DNA of 64,000 bases from Candidatus Didemnitutus sp. (GCA_019634575.1 JAHCAY010000002.1:62001-126000), one strand, 5' to 3'. Shown: positions 28,351 through 37,757, counted from the first letter of the stretch. A program made the numbers and translations. The notes: generated from the sequence alone by a model not told the origin.

Positions 28351-29916
28351 TCAGTTCTGTTCGTCCACCTTGACCCGGGCGGCGAAAGCCGCATCGGGGG
28401 AGACGCGAATCTTCCGGCCGCTGGCGGTGGTGAGGTGACGGATCGTCACTCGCTCGGTGAGTCGGTAGGGAAAGGGCCGGGCGGTTGACGCCGGCTCGTT
28501 GCCGTCGGGGTCGCTGAAGAGGCACGGGCCTGCGTAGTCCTTCGGGTGCTGGCTGTCGTCGATGATCAAGCCGTCGATGGTGATCTCCCTCGGCATGAAA
28601 CAGGGATAGCCGAAATCGTGCCGCCCGCTATTGCTGGCGTTGAGCAAATGGGGCTGGGCCGACGCGCCGACACCGGGAATCCATTTGCAGCGGCGGATCA
28701 CGACCGGGCCCTCCCACGTGCTGCCGTAGTCCGAGCGCAGCGTGATGAACGCGCGACCATTCGAGGTCGTATCCTCCACCAACAGCGTGCCGCGACCGAT
28801 GGCGTTGATGCCGACGTAGCCGATCGTGCAGCCGCGGATCGTGTAGGTGCCGGAGACGCCTTGATGGGTGTCCATGCGCGACAGGGTGCAGTTCTCCAAC
28901 AGGATGTTCTTGCAGAAATTCGTGGCGGCCACGCCCCAGCGCGACAAGTCGAGGATGTTGTCCATGCGGACGCCGCTCATGGTGAAGCTGACGACCTCGT
29001 TGGCGAGCAGGTCGTAGGTGCCCATGCTCACGGGTTTCCCGGCGGCGCCGATCGTCGAGTAGGTTTTGTGGCCGGTGACGAAGCAGTCGCGGAACGTGAC
29101 GTTGGCGCAGCCCTGGGCGGAGAGGAAGCCGTTGTAGGGATGGCCAAACTCGCCCTCGCCCACGATGTGGTGCGTCAGGCCCACGACGGTGGTGTTGGAG
29201 CGCGTGATGGCGATGTTGCGCAGCCAGTAGTTGTAGCCCTTCTCCTGTTTCATCCGGTTGGCCGTCGTCGTGAAGACGCCGCCGCGGAGGACGAGCGGAT
29301 GGTCGTCGATCGGACGCACCTCAACGTCGGTGACCACGTCGTAATCCCAATCGATATCGCCCTCGATGGAGCCATCGCGCCGGAGGATGAAGCAATCGCG
29401 CTGGGCCGAGCCGTTGTTCTGGTTGAGACCTTCGCGGATGTAGCGCCGCCGGTGACTGTTCTCGACCTTGACCCAACAGTCGCGCGGCGGCCTCACCTCG
29501 ATTTGTCGCTGATCGCGCATCAGCCGGGAGATCGTCAGCTTCACCGGCTCCAGCAGGGACTTTACGGCAAAGAGCGAGAGGCGGTGGTTTTCGACGTCGG
29601 TGTCGTCGATGAGGAAGCGCGACGTGCCCCAGTCGGTATCGGTGGCGATGATGGCTGTGAGCGCGCGGCGCCCGAGGTGGTAGGTGGCTCCGGGCCTGGT
29701 CTTCACCGGCAGGCCGTGGGCATTGGCGAAGGCGTGGGCCTTGACGATGGCCGGCAGGTCGTCGGCCACGCCGTCGCCGACCGCGCCAAAGGCCTCGTAG
29801 TCGACGGCTTGGTCCGCCGGCGCTGCCGGCTCGGCGGCGAAGGCGACGAAAGACAGGGCCGCAAACAGGGTGAATCTTGAGAAAAACCGGACAACCAATC
29901 GCGAGGGACAGGACAT
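28351..29916 (-). CDS. secreted right-handed beta-helix protein (pectate lyase-like superfamily)
   Basis: 521 residues, signal peptide (VVRFFSRFTLFAALSFVAFAAEP). The mature N-terminus YEAFGAVGDGVADDLPAIVKAH is the start signature of the Pectate_lyase_3/GH28-like beta-helix family. Then follow parallel beta-helix turns with repeated N-I/V-x-I and asparagine-ladder pieces (WLRNIAITRSNTTVVGL, NVTFRDCFVTGHK, NILLENCTL, TYTIRGCTIGYVG). No clear polygalacturonase DD/H catalytic set is visible, so the activity is open, and it could be a lyase, hydrolase or binding protein for polysaccharide. Downstream lies double-hairpin copy 3. No sugar operon around it. Confidence 0.75.
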   Translation of the reverse strand: MSCPSRLVVRFFSRFTLFAALSFVAFAAEPAAPADQAVDYEAFGAVGDGVADDLPAIVKAHAFANAHGLPVKTRPGATYHLGRRALTAIIATDTDWGTSRFLIDDTDVENHRLSLFAVKSLLEPVKLTISRLMRDQRQIEVRPPRDCWVKVENSHRRRYIREGLNQNNGSAQRDCFILRRDGSIEGDIDWDYDVVTDVEVRPIDDHPLVLRGGVFTTTANRMKQEKGYNYWLRNIAITRSNTTVVGLTHHIVGEGEFGHPYNGFLSAQGCANVTFRDCFVTGHKTYSTIGAAGKPVSMGTYDLLANEVVSFTMSGVRMDNILDLSRWGVAATNFCKNILLENCTLSRMDTHQGVSGTYTIRGCTIGYVGINAIGRGTLLVEDTTSNGRAFITLRSDYGSTWEGPVVIRRCKWIPGVGASAQPHLLNASNSGRHDFGYPCFMPREITIDGLIIDDSQHPKDYAGPCLFSDPDGNEPASTARPFPYRLTERVTIRHLTTASGRKIRVSPDAAFAARVKVDEQN

Positions 29917-30083
29917 GGCGAAAGCAGGACGAACGTGGAATCAAAACACTCCCTCGTCGCGATGTCGTCAAACCCTACCCTGCCGATCGACTGCGAAAAC
30001 CCATCCCGCTGGCCGGCCGGGTCACGCGGCAAATCTCGCCGCGACGATCGCAGCGGCCGTCGCACGACGGCGTGGTCCCGGCG

Positions 30084-31409
30084 TCACTTCTTCTTCGGTT
30101 CGACGGCCGGATGCGGGAAGGTCTGGCGGTAACGCACGCGGCGCTCCTCGGCGCCGGTGACCGCACCGCCCTCGCCAACCTTGAATTCGACCGTCAGCTG
30201 GCCGCCCTCGGAAACGAAGAGGCGCTCGCCGGCGGGATGGAGCACGATCGGTTTGCCGCGGCGACTTTGCCACAGCCAGGTGTCGTTTTCGCGCACGAGC
30301 GCGCGGCTCGGTTTCGCCTGCTTATCCTTCTTGTCCTTTTCCAGCGTGCCGTAGTCGCCGACGAAGCGCGTGTAGGCGGCGGGATCGAACTCCGTCAGAC
30401 GCACCGGGCGCACGAACGGGTCCTTCGCATACTCCGCATTCTTGACCTTCTGCTTCTCGATCGCAGCCATCACGCGCGTGTGTGTCTGCTCTTCGCCGTC
30501 GTTGAATTTGAAGTCCGGCATCAGCACCTGCATGTAGGCTTCGGTGAGCGCCTTGATGTCGTCCTTGCTCCAGCCGCTGCGCGCCTGGAGGACCGACATG
30601 TAGAGCATGCCCTTGCGGAAACCTTCGACGGCTTTGCGGATGGCCGGCTTGAGCACCACCATCGCGGTGCGGATGAGCATGCGTTTGCCTAGACCCATCT
30701 TCTCGTGCTTCATGGCCTCGGTCATGATCTGGTCGATGACGGGATCGAACGCGTTGCGCGGCGGCAGGTAGAACACCCAATCGTATTTCGCGAACAAGCT
30801 GCTCTCGAGATCCGCGACCGTCAGCGTGCGCATGCGCGCGGCGAGCTTGGCGTCGTCGAACTTCTCATCCCAGGCGAGTTGGTAGAGCTTGGCGGCCACG
30901 CCTTCTAGCGGCACGGGCAGCGCCGGCATGATCATGTCAAAGGTGATGTTAGGACCTTCGCGGTCCGCCTCCTGATTCTTAGCGTCGAGATTCAGCGTCG
31001 CCTTCCATCCCGTGAGCTTGGCGTCCAGAGAATGCGCCAGCTCGGCCATGCCAGGCTGCAGCTGGCCAGCCTCGGCCATGGCCATGAACTTCCGCATCAT
31101 CACGACGGGATGCGGCTCTCCCTCGCGGCCGACGATGACCAGTCCTGCGCCGGTGGACTTGTTGTCCATGGTCTCGTAGGCGACGCGCACGACCTCCTCG
31201 GCGAAATCCGTCGCATAGCGCCGGTCGGCGTTCGTGCGCGCGTGGATCGAGAGGGCGATCTTTTCGCCGCGCACGACGAACGGCGCGAGCTGCACGTTGC
31301 GGCCGAAGTCGTCGGCGGCGGTCGGTGCGATCGGGTTGGCCGGCGGAGCGGCGAGAGCCGACGCGGCGAGGCAACCGGCGAACAGGAGGTGGAGGAAGGG
31401 ACGAATCAC
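30084..31409 (-). CDS. secreted protein of unknown family (paralogue of 23600-24703)
   Basis: 441 residues from GTG 31409, giving a signal peptide (HLLFAGCLAASALAAPP). The open frame continues to 31520, but that part is not signal-like. It shares with the 23600-24703 product the stretch NVQLAPFVVRGEKIALSIHA, then DRRYATDFAEEVVRVAYET, GLVIVGREGEPHP, MAMAEAGQL and YDWVFYLPPRNAFDPVIDQIM. It is about 75 residues longer at the C-terminus, with FDPAAYTRFVGDYG and a strand-rich end (GGQLTVEFKVGEGG, VRYRQTFPH) that resembles the C-terminal domain often attached to lipid- or peptide-hydrolysing serine enzymes. No catalytic serine motif is recognised. Confidence 0.7.
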   Translation of the reverse strand: MIRPFLHLLFAGCLAASALAAPPANPIAPTAADDFGRNVQLAPFVVRGEKIALSIHARTNADRRYATDFAEEVVRVAYETMDNKSTGAGLVIVGREGEPHPVVMMRKFMAMAEAGQLQPGMAELAHSLDAKLTGWKATLNLDAKNQEADREGPNITFDMIMPALPVPLEGVAAKLYQLAWDEKFDDAKLAARMRTLTVADLESSLFAKYDWVFYLPPRNAFDPVIDQIMTEAMKHEKMGLGKRMLIRTAMVVLKPAIRKAVEGFRKGMLYMSVLQARSGWSKDDIKALTEAYMQVLMPDFKFNDGEEQTHTRVMAAIEKQKVKNAEYAKDPFVRPVRLTEFDPAAYTRFVGDYGTLEKDKKDKQAKPSRALVRENDTWLWQSRRGKPIVLHPAGERLFVSEGGQLTVEFKVGEGGAVTGAEERRVRYRQTFPHPAVEPKKK

Positions 31410-31577
31410 GGAGCGCTGGGGACGCACCAGTTTGGTCCCGTGATCTCGCCGCAAGTTCCCGCCAGTCCGCCCGGTGTCGTCCCTGGCCTGCACCGCGCAC
31501 AAGTTTTCGGCGATCGGCATTGGGCGTGCCTTCGGCGCAAAACTCCTCGGCCTCTCTGCGTGGGGACCAGCATCCGT

Positions 31578-32120
31578 TCACTCCGCCAAACTCGTCTTCT
31601 CGGCGCGGGTGTAGAAACGTTCGTGCGCGAGCAGCTTCAGCTGGTGAATCACATAGCTAAGATCGGCGAACAGCGCGAGGGCCTCCGCGTCGGAAGGATC
31701 GGCGCGCAGACGGTCGTCCATGCGATGGAAGCGCTCGCCGAGCGAGCGCTGCTGCTCCGCGTCGCCCAACCGCTGCAACAGGCGCCGCGCGCGATCGGCG
31801 AGGCGCCGGGTCTTCGCGACGAGGCGCAGCGCGGGGGCGAGTTCGACTTCGCCGGCGCGGGTTTGCTTGTAGAGCTTGCACTCGAAGCTGCGGCACTGCC
31901 CCGGACGCTCGCGGTAGAGACGGCAGGTGCGGTCGGCGCACAGCGCGGCGCACGGCTGCGGGAAGCGACCGACCGGTTTGCGTCCGCGTGAAAACGCCAC
32001 GGGCAGACCCCGCGCCCGCAGGCGAGCCGCGTCGTCGCCCGGTTCGAGCTGCACGCCATCGAAGAGCGTGCCGTCGCAGCACAGCCCGCAGGCGAGACAG
32101 AGTTGTTCGGTCGGAGTCAC
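31578..32120 (-). CDS. YkgJ-type cysteine cluster protein
   Basis: 180 residues. The N-terminus has the zinc/iron-chelating cysteine cluster signature CLACGLCCDG (residues 8-17), and further cysteines follow in PCAALCADRTCRLYRERPGQCRSFEC (about 56-81), in the order expected for the YkgJ (CxxCxxCC) family, possibly binding an Fe-S cluster or zinc. The C-terminal half is a helical extension (ALRLVAKTRRLADRARRLLQRL...) not found in the short members. The function of the family is not settled. Stands alone, divergent from a weak small ORF at 32382. Confidence 0.8.
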   Translation of the reverse strand: MTPTEQLCLACGLCCDGTLFDGVQLEPGDDAARLRARGLPVAFSRGRKPVGRFPQPCAALCADRTCRLYRERPGQCRSFECKLYKQTRAGEVELAPALRLVAKTRRLADRARRLLQRLGDAEQQRSLGERFHRMDDRLRADPSDAEALALFADLSYVIHQLKLLAHERFYTRAEKTSLAE

Positions 32121-32381
32121 GCCGCAGCATCCTGCAACGACGCCGCCCGGCGCAAGCCCCGGCGCGGGGAAACCGACGAGGCGGAAATTTCCGGCTCACA
32201 ACCGAGTCGACCGCGGCCTCTGTCTGCGTCCACGGCATCGCTTCCTCGCCGGGCAAGCGATCAATCCCGACTGCTCGCTCGCCGTCCGTGCAGCTCCGCG
32301 AGCTGTCACGATAATGTGACCGCTCCGCGGCAGGATGGCGCTTGCCAGAGTGGGCGGGTGCGGCATTTCCGTGGCCCGCAA

Positions 32382-32594
32382 ATGGTGACAGCCATCGGCA
32401 ACGTCAGCGGTGTTTCCCGTCAGCGGGCGATCTACGAACGCTATTTTCTCCCCGCGTTTCGTCCGGCGGCCGCGCCGCACATCCCGGAGATGTCGGCCGA
32501 CGCGCGCGCCCGTGTGCGCCACGCGGTCCAGGCGCACGGCGCGTTGTTGCGCGTCGCCGCCGAGATTGCCGGCCGCGAGGCCGCCGCACGCTGA
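32382..32594 (+). CDS. possible small protein, 70 aa
   Basis: An open frame from ATG 32382 giving a basic, helical 70-residue product (MVTAIGNVSGVSRQRAIYE then FRPAAAPHIPEMSADARARV). Its composition is typical of real proteins of this genome, and there is no stronger frame on the other strand, but no family is recognised and no ribosome site precedes it. The upstream 32121-32381 stretch includes a short palindrome (GCAGCTCCGCGAGCTG, 32289 on) and nothing else I can name. Confidence 0.4.
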   Translation: MVTAIGNVSGVSRQRAIYERYFLPAFRPAAAPHIPEMSADARARVRHAVQAHGALLRVAAEIAGREAAAR

Positions 32595-32663
32595 GTGCGC
32601 GGCTCGGCGGGACGCGGCGCCCGCGGCGTTGACGCCGGTGCGCCGTTCGGGAAACATGCCGGC

Positions 32664-33011
32664 ATGCCAGCCTGTCGCGTGTATGCCCTGCTCGCCGTCG
32701 CGCTGCTGATTTTCGCCGCCGGTTGCGCCTCGCCCCAATCCGCCCGGAGCAAGCCGCGCTTCCGCGATGTCCCCGGCAGTTTCGGCGACCTCGCAGCGCG
32801 CGACAACTACATCGCCGCGCGCGTGCGCCAGTTCACGAAGCGAGGCCTCAGCGAGGACGCGGCGCGGGGCCGCGCCTCCCGCGAGTGGTTTGCCAGCGCA
32901 CCGGTCGCGTCCCAAGAGCCGACCGCATACGAGCGCGAACGCCGCCAGGCGCAGGCCGACCTCGACAGCTATCTCGCCGACTACCGCGTCGGCGCCCGGC
33001 GCGCTCAGTGA
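32664..33011 (+). CDS. small predicted lipoprotein
   Basis: 115 residues from ATG 32664. The N-terminal hydrophobic segment ends in LLIFAAGC, a lipobox-like site with Cys near residue 21, so the mature part is probably anchored by lipid. The rest is charged and helical (FRDVPGSFGDLAARDNYIA, REWFASAPVASQEPTAYERE). Unknown family. Its stop overlaps the end of the convergent LolA-like gene by 7 bp. An upstream frame to 32595 is possible but spoils the signal. Confidence 0.65.
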   Translation: MPACRVYALLAVALLIFAAGCASPQSARSKPRFRDVPGSFGDLAARDNYIAARVRQFTKRGLSEDAARGRASREWFASAPVASQEPTAYERERRQAQADLDSYLADYRVGARRAQ

Positions 33012-33808
33012 TGCAACGCCGCGGCCGGCGGCGTCGTCGGGGCGGCGGCCGAGGTGTCGCTCTTGAATTCGACCGGCAGCAGCGGCCACTTTTCCGGCAC
33101 GCTGAACAGCTCGCCGGTCGACGACGGCGAGTTCGCCACCATGCGCGTCAGCACCATCAGGTAGAGCGTGCGCGCGCCGGCCTTCGTCTCGATGCGGTGC
33201 GGCTGGAGCGAGCCGTCCACCGGGCGGAAATCGGAAAACGTCGTCTCGATCAGCACGCGCTTGTCGTTCGCCGTGCGAAACACGCCGCGCTTCACCATCT
33301 CGAAGCTCTTCGCGTCGATCCACAGGAAGAAAACGTCGCCCTGGGCGTTCATCACGAGGAGCTTTTTCGCCGGCCGCCCGTCCACGACCTCATCGCCAGC
33401 GTAGTCGACCGAATAGCCCTTGGCGGCGAAGTCGACGAGCGGGCCGTCGAAATCGGCGTTCGCGATGAATTCCTTTCGCTCGCCTGCGCTCATGCGCAAC
33501 GGCCGGCCGTTCTCCACTTCACTGTGGGTGATGACCGGCTCATGCCGGCCGTCGTAGATTTGCGTGACCTTGCGCTTCCCCGTCTGACTCTCGACCCGCA
33601 GTTTGTTCGGCCGCTCCGCCCACATGCGGATGTCGACAATCTCGCCGCCGATGAGCGTCTTGCCCTCGATGAAAAGGGTCCGCACGTCGCGGTATTTCCC
33701 GCCGCCACGCTCCGCGTGCTTCCGGGCGATTTCGTGGCCGACCTGATCCGCCCGTGCCGCGAGCGTTGCGGCCGTTAAACCGAGAATGAGGAAAAGCAGG
33801 CGAACCAT
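33005..33808 (-). CDS. LolA-like outer membrane lipoprotein-sorting family protein
   Basis: 267 residues from ATG 33808, starting with a signal peptide (VRLLFLILGLTAATLAARA). The pattern HAERGGGKYRDVRTLFIEGKTLIGGEIVDIRMWAERPNKLRVES at residues 30-75 and the later MVKRGVFRTANDK / FSDFRPVDGSLQPHRIET fit the half-barrel LolA/LolB-like fold (outer membrane lipoprotein-sorting protein, COG2834 type), which carries a lipid or lipid-modified protein across the periplasm. Similar proteins in Bacteroidota and Verrucomicrobiota have unknown cargo. Isolated gene. Not the housekeeping LolA by length. Confidence 0.75.
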   Translation of the reverse strand: MVRLLFLILGLTAATLAARADQVGHEIARKHAERGGGKYRDVRTLFIEGKTLIGGEIVDIRMWAERPNKLRVESQTGKRKVTQIYDGRHEPVITHSEVENGRPLRMSAGERKEFIANADFDGPLVDFAAKGYSVDYAGDEVVDGRPAKKLLVMNAQGDVFFLWIDAKSFEMVKRGVFRTANDKRVLIETTFSDFRPVDGSLQPHRIETKAGARTLYLMVLTRMVANSPSSTGELFSVPEKWPLLPVEFKSDTSAAAPTTPPAAALHH

Positions 33809-33899
33809 GCGCGCATCGTGCGGGTCCCCGGCGGCGCGTCCATCACGTTCCGCGCGCAAGCGGCTTGCCGTCCCGCCCTCGCGCCCCACACTGCCGCGC

Positions 33900-34136
33900 A
33901 TGGAATTCGGCTGGTGGGAAAAAGACGATGAAGGCAAAAAGTGGAACATCACCGTGCGCTTCCACGGCGGCAACGTGACGTTCAGCAAGAAAACCGGCCA
34001 TCACAACCCGTGGATCGATTTCGACGGCAACGACGACCAATGGGACCGCCTGCTCAAGGAAGCCGAAAAGCGCCTCCCGCGCCGCCTGATGAGCCAGAAG
34101 GAATTCGACCGCCTCAAGGGCTGCCGCCCGCAGTGA
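33900..34136 (+). CDS. small conserved-looking protein, 78 aa
   Basis: From ATG 33900: MEFGWWEKDDEGKKWNITVR and onward, a compact hydrophilic protein rich in Trp, Lys and Asp with alternating strand pattern (NITVRFHGGNVTFSKKTGH) and a helical end (DRLLKEAEKRLPRRLMSQKEF). The composition is that of a folded protein and no overlapping frame is better. Family not recognised. Divergent from the LolA-like gene and followed by a palindrome and repeat DNA. Confidence 0.65.
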   Translation: MEFGWWEKDDEGKKWNITVRFHGGNVTFSKKTGHHNPWIDFDGNDDQWDRLLKEAEKRLPRRLMSQKEFDRLKGCRPQ

Positions 34137-34143
34137 GGAAGTC

Positions 34144-34211
34144 GCGCAGGCTGGAAGCCTGCGCCGCGCTCGCCAGTTGTCGTCGCCGGGGCCGGCGACG
34201 ATCGCCTCACC
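34144..34211. repeat. palindrome plus half copy of the double-hairpin repeat
   Basis: GCGCAGGCTGGAAGCCTGCGC (34144-34164) is a tight hairpin. It is followed by TTGTCGTCGCCGGGGCCGGCGACGATCGCCTCACC (34177-34211), the first stem of the double-hairpin family. It overlaps the end of the NUDIX gene by five bases. Confidence 0.55.
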
Positions 34212-34719
34212 GCATCCCGCGCACCTGCGGCCAAAGGAACAGGAACGATCGCGCGAACTCATCCGGCCGCGCCGCGAGCCAGCGATCGACCTCCGCCGGC
34301 GCGAACCATGCCCCGCGCTGGATCTCGGCGGGCTCCAGCCGGAACGGCCCCTCGGCCTCGACACGGTAGACCCAGACGAATTCCTCGCCGGTTTCCGGTC
34401 GCGCCTCGATCTTGAACAACCGCCGCGGCGCCGCCGCGGGCACGCAGCCGAGTTCCTCTTCCAGTTCCCGCAGCACCGTCTCGTCGTAGTCGTCGCCCGC
34501 GCCCACGTGGCCCGCGCACGATGAATTCCACCGCCCGGGAAAAGTGTCCTTCGTCAGCGAGCGTTGATGGAGAAACACCTCGCCCGCGCGATTCGTGACG
34601 AACACATGCACCGCGCGGTGCCGCAGCCCGCGCGCGTGCACTTCGCCGCGCGGCGCCTGGCCGATCACGCGATCGTGCTCGTCCACCACATCGAAAAGCT
34701 CGCTCAGGTCCTGTCCCAC
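34207..34719 (-). CDS. NUDIX hydrolase, YfcD/IDI-like
   Basis: 170 residues from GTG 34719. Starts ELFDVVDEHDRVIGQAPRGEVHARGLRHRAVHVFV, then VFLHQRSLTKDTFPGRWNSSCAGHVGAGDDYDETVLRELEEELG, the Nudix box (REUxEEUG complete at RELEEELG, the first Glu replaced by Asp). The HARGLRHRAVHV and KDTFPGRWNSSCAGHV parts are typical of the YfcD group that resembles isopentenyl diphosphate isomerase but acts as a pyrophosphohydrolase on unknown nucleotides. The frame extends upstream without a conserved start, so the GTG just before GQDLSELFD is preferred. Divergent from a TonB receptor gene. Confidence 0.85.
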   Translation of the reverse strand: MGQDLSELFDVVDEHDRVIGQAPRGEVHARGLRHRAVHVFVTNRAGEVFLHQRSLTKDTFPGRWNSSCAGHVGAGDDYDETVLRELEEELGCVPAAAPRRLFKIEARPETGEEFVWVYRVEAEGPFRLEPAEIQRGAWFAPAEVDRWLAARPDEFARSFLFLWPQVRGMR

Positions 34720-34932
34720 GCCCGGCACCGTGGAGGCACCGCGCCGCCCGGTCAACGCGCGCGTCACGCGGCACCGCGCGCTCCGCCGCGCCGGCGAAAA
34801 TCCGTTTTCGGCCATGGTCGGCGCGCCAACCCCAATGGACGCCGCGCACGCGTTGCGAGTCGCCGCGCGCCCGGCGTTTTCGCGGACGGAGGGCGAGGCA
34901 ATCCCGCCCCGCCCGACCCACACCACAACCAC

Positions 34933-37704
34933 ATGATACCTCCCCGCACCTGCACCACGCAGGCGGCGCTCCGCCGGCTTTACTGCCTCGGCGTCGCTGT
35001 CCTGCTTTCCGCGCCCGGCTTCGCGCTCGCACAAGCGGCCCCCGCTCCCGCGGACGCCGCGAAGGACGACACCGTCAAACTCGACAAATTCGTCGTCACC
35101 GGCTCGCTCATCCCCATCGCCGCCGACACGCCCGCCGTGCCGATCACGGTTATGACCGCCAACGACATCGCCAACTCGGGCTTGGGCAACGACCTCACGG
35201 ACGTGATGAAGAAGATCAACCCCTTCTTTTTCGGCCGCGCGAATCTCGGCGAAGACAACGGCAACACGCGCGCCGGCGGAACCAACGGCGCCTCGACCGT
35301 ATCCCTGCGCAACCGCTCGACGTTGGTCCTGATCAACGGCCGTCGCGCCGCGATTTCCCCCGTGGCCGCTGCGGGCGGCGGAACCTTTGTGGACGTCAGT
35401 TTGATCCCGATCTCCGCCGTGGAACGCATCGAAGTCCTGAACGACGGCGCCTCCGCGACCTACGGCACCGATGCCGTCTCCGGCGTCGTGAACATTATCC
35501 TGAAAACCAACTTTCGCGGCGTCGAGACCGGCGGCGGCTACACTTGGTCGCCCAACGCGAGCAACCGCGCGACGCGGCGTGCGTTCACGACCTTCGGCAT
35601 CGGGAACGAGAAGACTCAGGTTACCGTCTCGGCCGAATGGCGCAGCTCCGACCCCCTCTACCAATTCGAACGCCCGTGGGGTAAGAACCAGTTCCGCACC
35701 GCCTCTTTCGCCGGCGTCATCTCCGGCGATGGCGGCGCGACATTCTACTACCTAAAGCCCGGCCTGAATGCCCCGCCCCAAAATCTCGACCTGTCTCTCG
35801 CCGACTTGGTCGCACAAGGCATCTACACCGGCCCCTACGATGCATCGCAGATCGTGAGCTTCTTCGATTTGTCCCAGAAGGCCACGATGGCCATCAAGAC
35901 GATCCGGCGCAGCGGCAGCATCGCACTCCAGCACCAGCTCACGAGCAATGTCACCGCGTTTGCCGATATGCTGGTCACGAACAGCTACACGATGAGTTCG
36001 TTGAATGCCCAACCGGTCACCGGCAATGTGGTCGGCAGCAATGCGAACAATCCCACCGCGATCACGCTCAGCGTTCGTAACCGCTTCGTCGATTTTCCCC
36101 GCCTGCGCGATAGCAACACGCTCGGCCTGCGGAGTGTCTTCGGCCTGAAGGGCAGCCTGGGCAACACCTGGACGTGGGAAGCTGGCGTGGGCCTCAATCG
36201 CAGCACCCAACACCTCGCCCAGCAGAACCTGATCGATACGAATGCCTACAATGCCGCCGTCGCGAACGGCACCTACAACCCCTTCGCTCGCGTGCAAGCG
36301 GCCGGAGTCATCGAGCAATTGGAAGGCAACGGCTATCAGGATTTCGTCAGCCAGCTCATCAGCTTTGATGTTCGTGCCTCTGGCGAAATCTTCCAATTGC
36401 CCGCCGGCGCCCTCCAACTCGGTCTCGGCGCGGAAACACGCTCCGAGCGCACCTCCATGGTGAACGATCGCAACGATCGCCTCGGTTTGTGGCTGCAGGC
36501 GACGCCGACCCTCCCGTTCTCCGCCAAGCAATCCGTCGATGGGTTCTCCGCGGAACTCCGCATTCCGGTCTTCGGTGGAAATTTCACTCTGCCCGGCTTC
36601 AAGACCCTCGAGATCGGCCTCGCCGGCCGCAAGGAACTCTACACGTCCACCACCGACCCGTTCGTGCCGAAATATTCCGTGCGCTGGATGCCGTTCAACG
36701 ACGAGTTCGTCATTCGCGGCACATACGGCGAGTCGTTTACCGCGCCGACGCTCTTCAGCTTGTTTGGCCCATCGAACTCCGGCTTCACAAACTCGCTCAT
36801 CATTAACCGCTACGATTCATCCGGGAATTTGATCGGCCCCTCGAACCAACGCCAATACCGTTCGCGCGGTGGCTCGAATCCCAACCTGATTCCGTCGCAA
36901 TCGCGCAACTGGACCGCCGGCTTCGTTTGGTCGCCACGCGCGCTGAAAGGCTTCAGCCTTACCGTCGACTGGTTCAACATCGATGAGCGCGACCTCGTTG
37001 GAACGGTTCCCTCCACGACGATTCTCCAGTCGGTCGAGCAGTTCGGACCTGCTTCGCCCTACGCAAATCAAATCCGGCTGGGCACGAGTGTGGCCGGCGA
37101 GAACCATTTCGAGGACGGTGCCCGCGTCACCGGCCCCGGCCAGATCACGAGCGGGGCCAGCGATGCGGTATGGCTCACCAATCCGGCACTAAACATCGCT
37201 GGCACGTGGCAGGACGGCGCCGATGTGCGTCTGGACTACCATTACGACACGAAAACAAAGGGGCGCTTCAACGTCTCGGTCTCGGGAACTTACATCCACA
37301 GCTATGTGATTCAAAACCTGCCGACCACCGCTCCTTTTGATTTCGCCGGATCGTTCTCGGGCACGAGCACCTATCCCACTTGGCGCACGTTTACGCAGTT
37401 GGAGTGGACCTACCAAAACTGGATCCTCGGCGCCTCGCAGACCCTCATTCCGAGTATCGACGATCAAGGTGGCGTCACGGTCTCGAAAGTCGGTTCATAC
37501 CAATCCTACGACTTCCGGGCCAGCTACTCGTTCAAGAGCTGGAGCAATCGATGGCTGCAGGGTCTGCGCCTTACCGTCGGCGTGAACAACGCCTTTGACC
37601 GCGATCCGCCGTTCATCCCCAGCGAGCAAGACCAAGGGCGCGATATCAACACCTACGACATGTTTGGCCGCACGTATTTCGTGTCCGCGACCTATAAGTT
37701 CTAA
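34933..37704 (+). CDS. TonB-dependent receptor, Opitutaceae type
   Basis: 923 residues. Signal peptide (RRLYCLGVAVLLSAPGFALA), then the TonB-box-like segment VKLDKFVVTGSLIPIAADTP, plug domain (VPITVMTANDIANSGLG, NRSTLVLINGRRAA, VERIEVLNDGASATYGTDAVSGVVNI) and a large barrel that ends FGRTYFVSATYKF with the C-terminal Phe. The plug form with GTDAVSGVVNIILK and the long barrel with few loops resemble receptors for carbohydrates or siderophores in Sphingomonas/Opitutus groups. Substrate unknown, with no helper genes nearby to hint at it. Ended by the terminator at 37728-37757. Confidence 0.92.
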   Translation: MIPPRTCTTQAALRRLYCLGVAVLLSAPGFALAQAAPAPADAAKDDTVKLDKFVVTGSLIPIAADTPAVPITVMTANDIANSGLGNDLTDVMKKINPFFFGRANLGEDNGNTRAGGTNGASTVSLRNRSTLVLINGRRAAISPVAAAGGGTFVDVSLIPISAVERIEVLNDGASATYGTDAVSGVVNIILKTNFRGVETGGGYTWSPNASNRATRRAFTTFGIGNEKTQVTVSAEWRSSDPLYQFERPWGKNQFRTASFAGVISGDGGATFYYLKPGLNAPPQNLDLSLADLVAQGIYTGPYDASQIVSFFDLSQKATMAIKTIRRSGSIALQHQLTSNVTAFADMLVTNSYTMSSLNAQPVTGNVVGSNANNPTAITLSVRNRFVDFPRLRDSNTLGLRSVFGLKGSLGNTWTWEAGVGLNRSTQHLAQQNLIDTNAYNAAVANGTYNPFARVQAAGVIEQLEGNGYQDFVSQLISFDVRASGEIFQLPAGALQLGLGAETRSERTSMVNDRNDRLGLWLQATPTLPFSAKQSVDGFSAELRIPVFGGNFTLPGFKTLEIGLAGRKELYTSTTDPFVPKYSVRWMPFNDEFVIRGTYGESFTAPTLFSLFGPSNSGFTNSLIINRYDSSGNLIGPSNQRQYRSRGGSNPNLIPSQSRNWTAGFVWSPRALKGFSLTVDWFNIDERDLVGTVPSTTILQSVEQFGPASPYANQIRLGTSVAGENHFEDGARVTGPGQITSGASDAVWLTNPALNIAGTWQDGADVRLDYHYDTKTKGRFNVSVSGTYIHSYVIQNLPTTAPFDFAGSFSGTSTYPTWRTFTQLEWTYQNWILGASQTLIPSIDDQGGVTVSKVGSYQSYDFRASYSFKSWSNRWLQGLRLTVGVNNAFDRDPPFIPSEQDQGRDINTYDMFGRTYFVSATYKF

Positions 37705-37727
37705 GCCGTATCAAGCTGCGAGCTCCG

Positions 37728-37757
37728 AACCCCGTTGCCTGAGCAACGGGGTTTTTT
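37728..37757 (+). terminator. intrinsic terminator after the TonB receptor
   Basis: Perfect 11-bp stem AACCCCGTTGC / GCAACGGGGTT with loop CTGA, followed by TTTTTT. Ends the TonB receptor transcript. Confidence 0.92.

Noticed and set aside
34207..35664. 485-aa NUDIX protein with long N-terminal extension
   Set aside because: The extension lies antisense to the start of the TonB receptor and has shadow composition. A GTG at 34719 fits the family.
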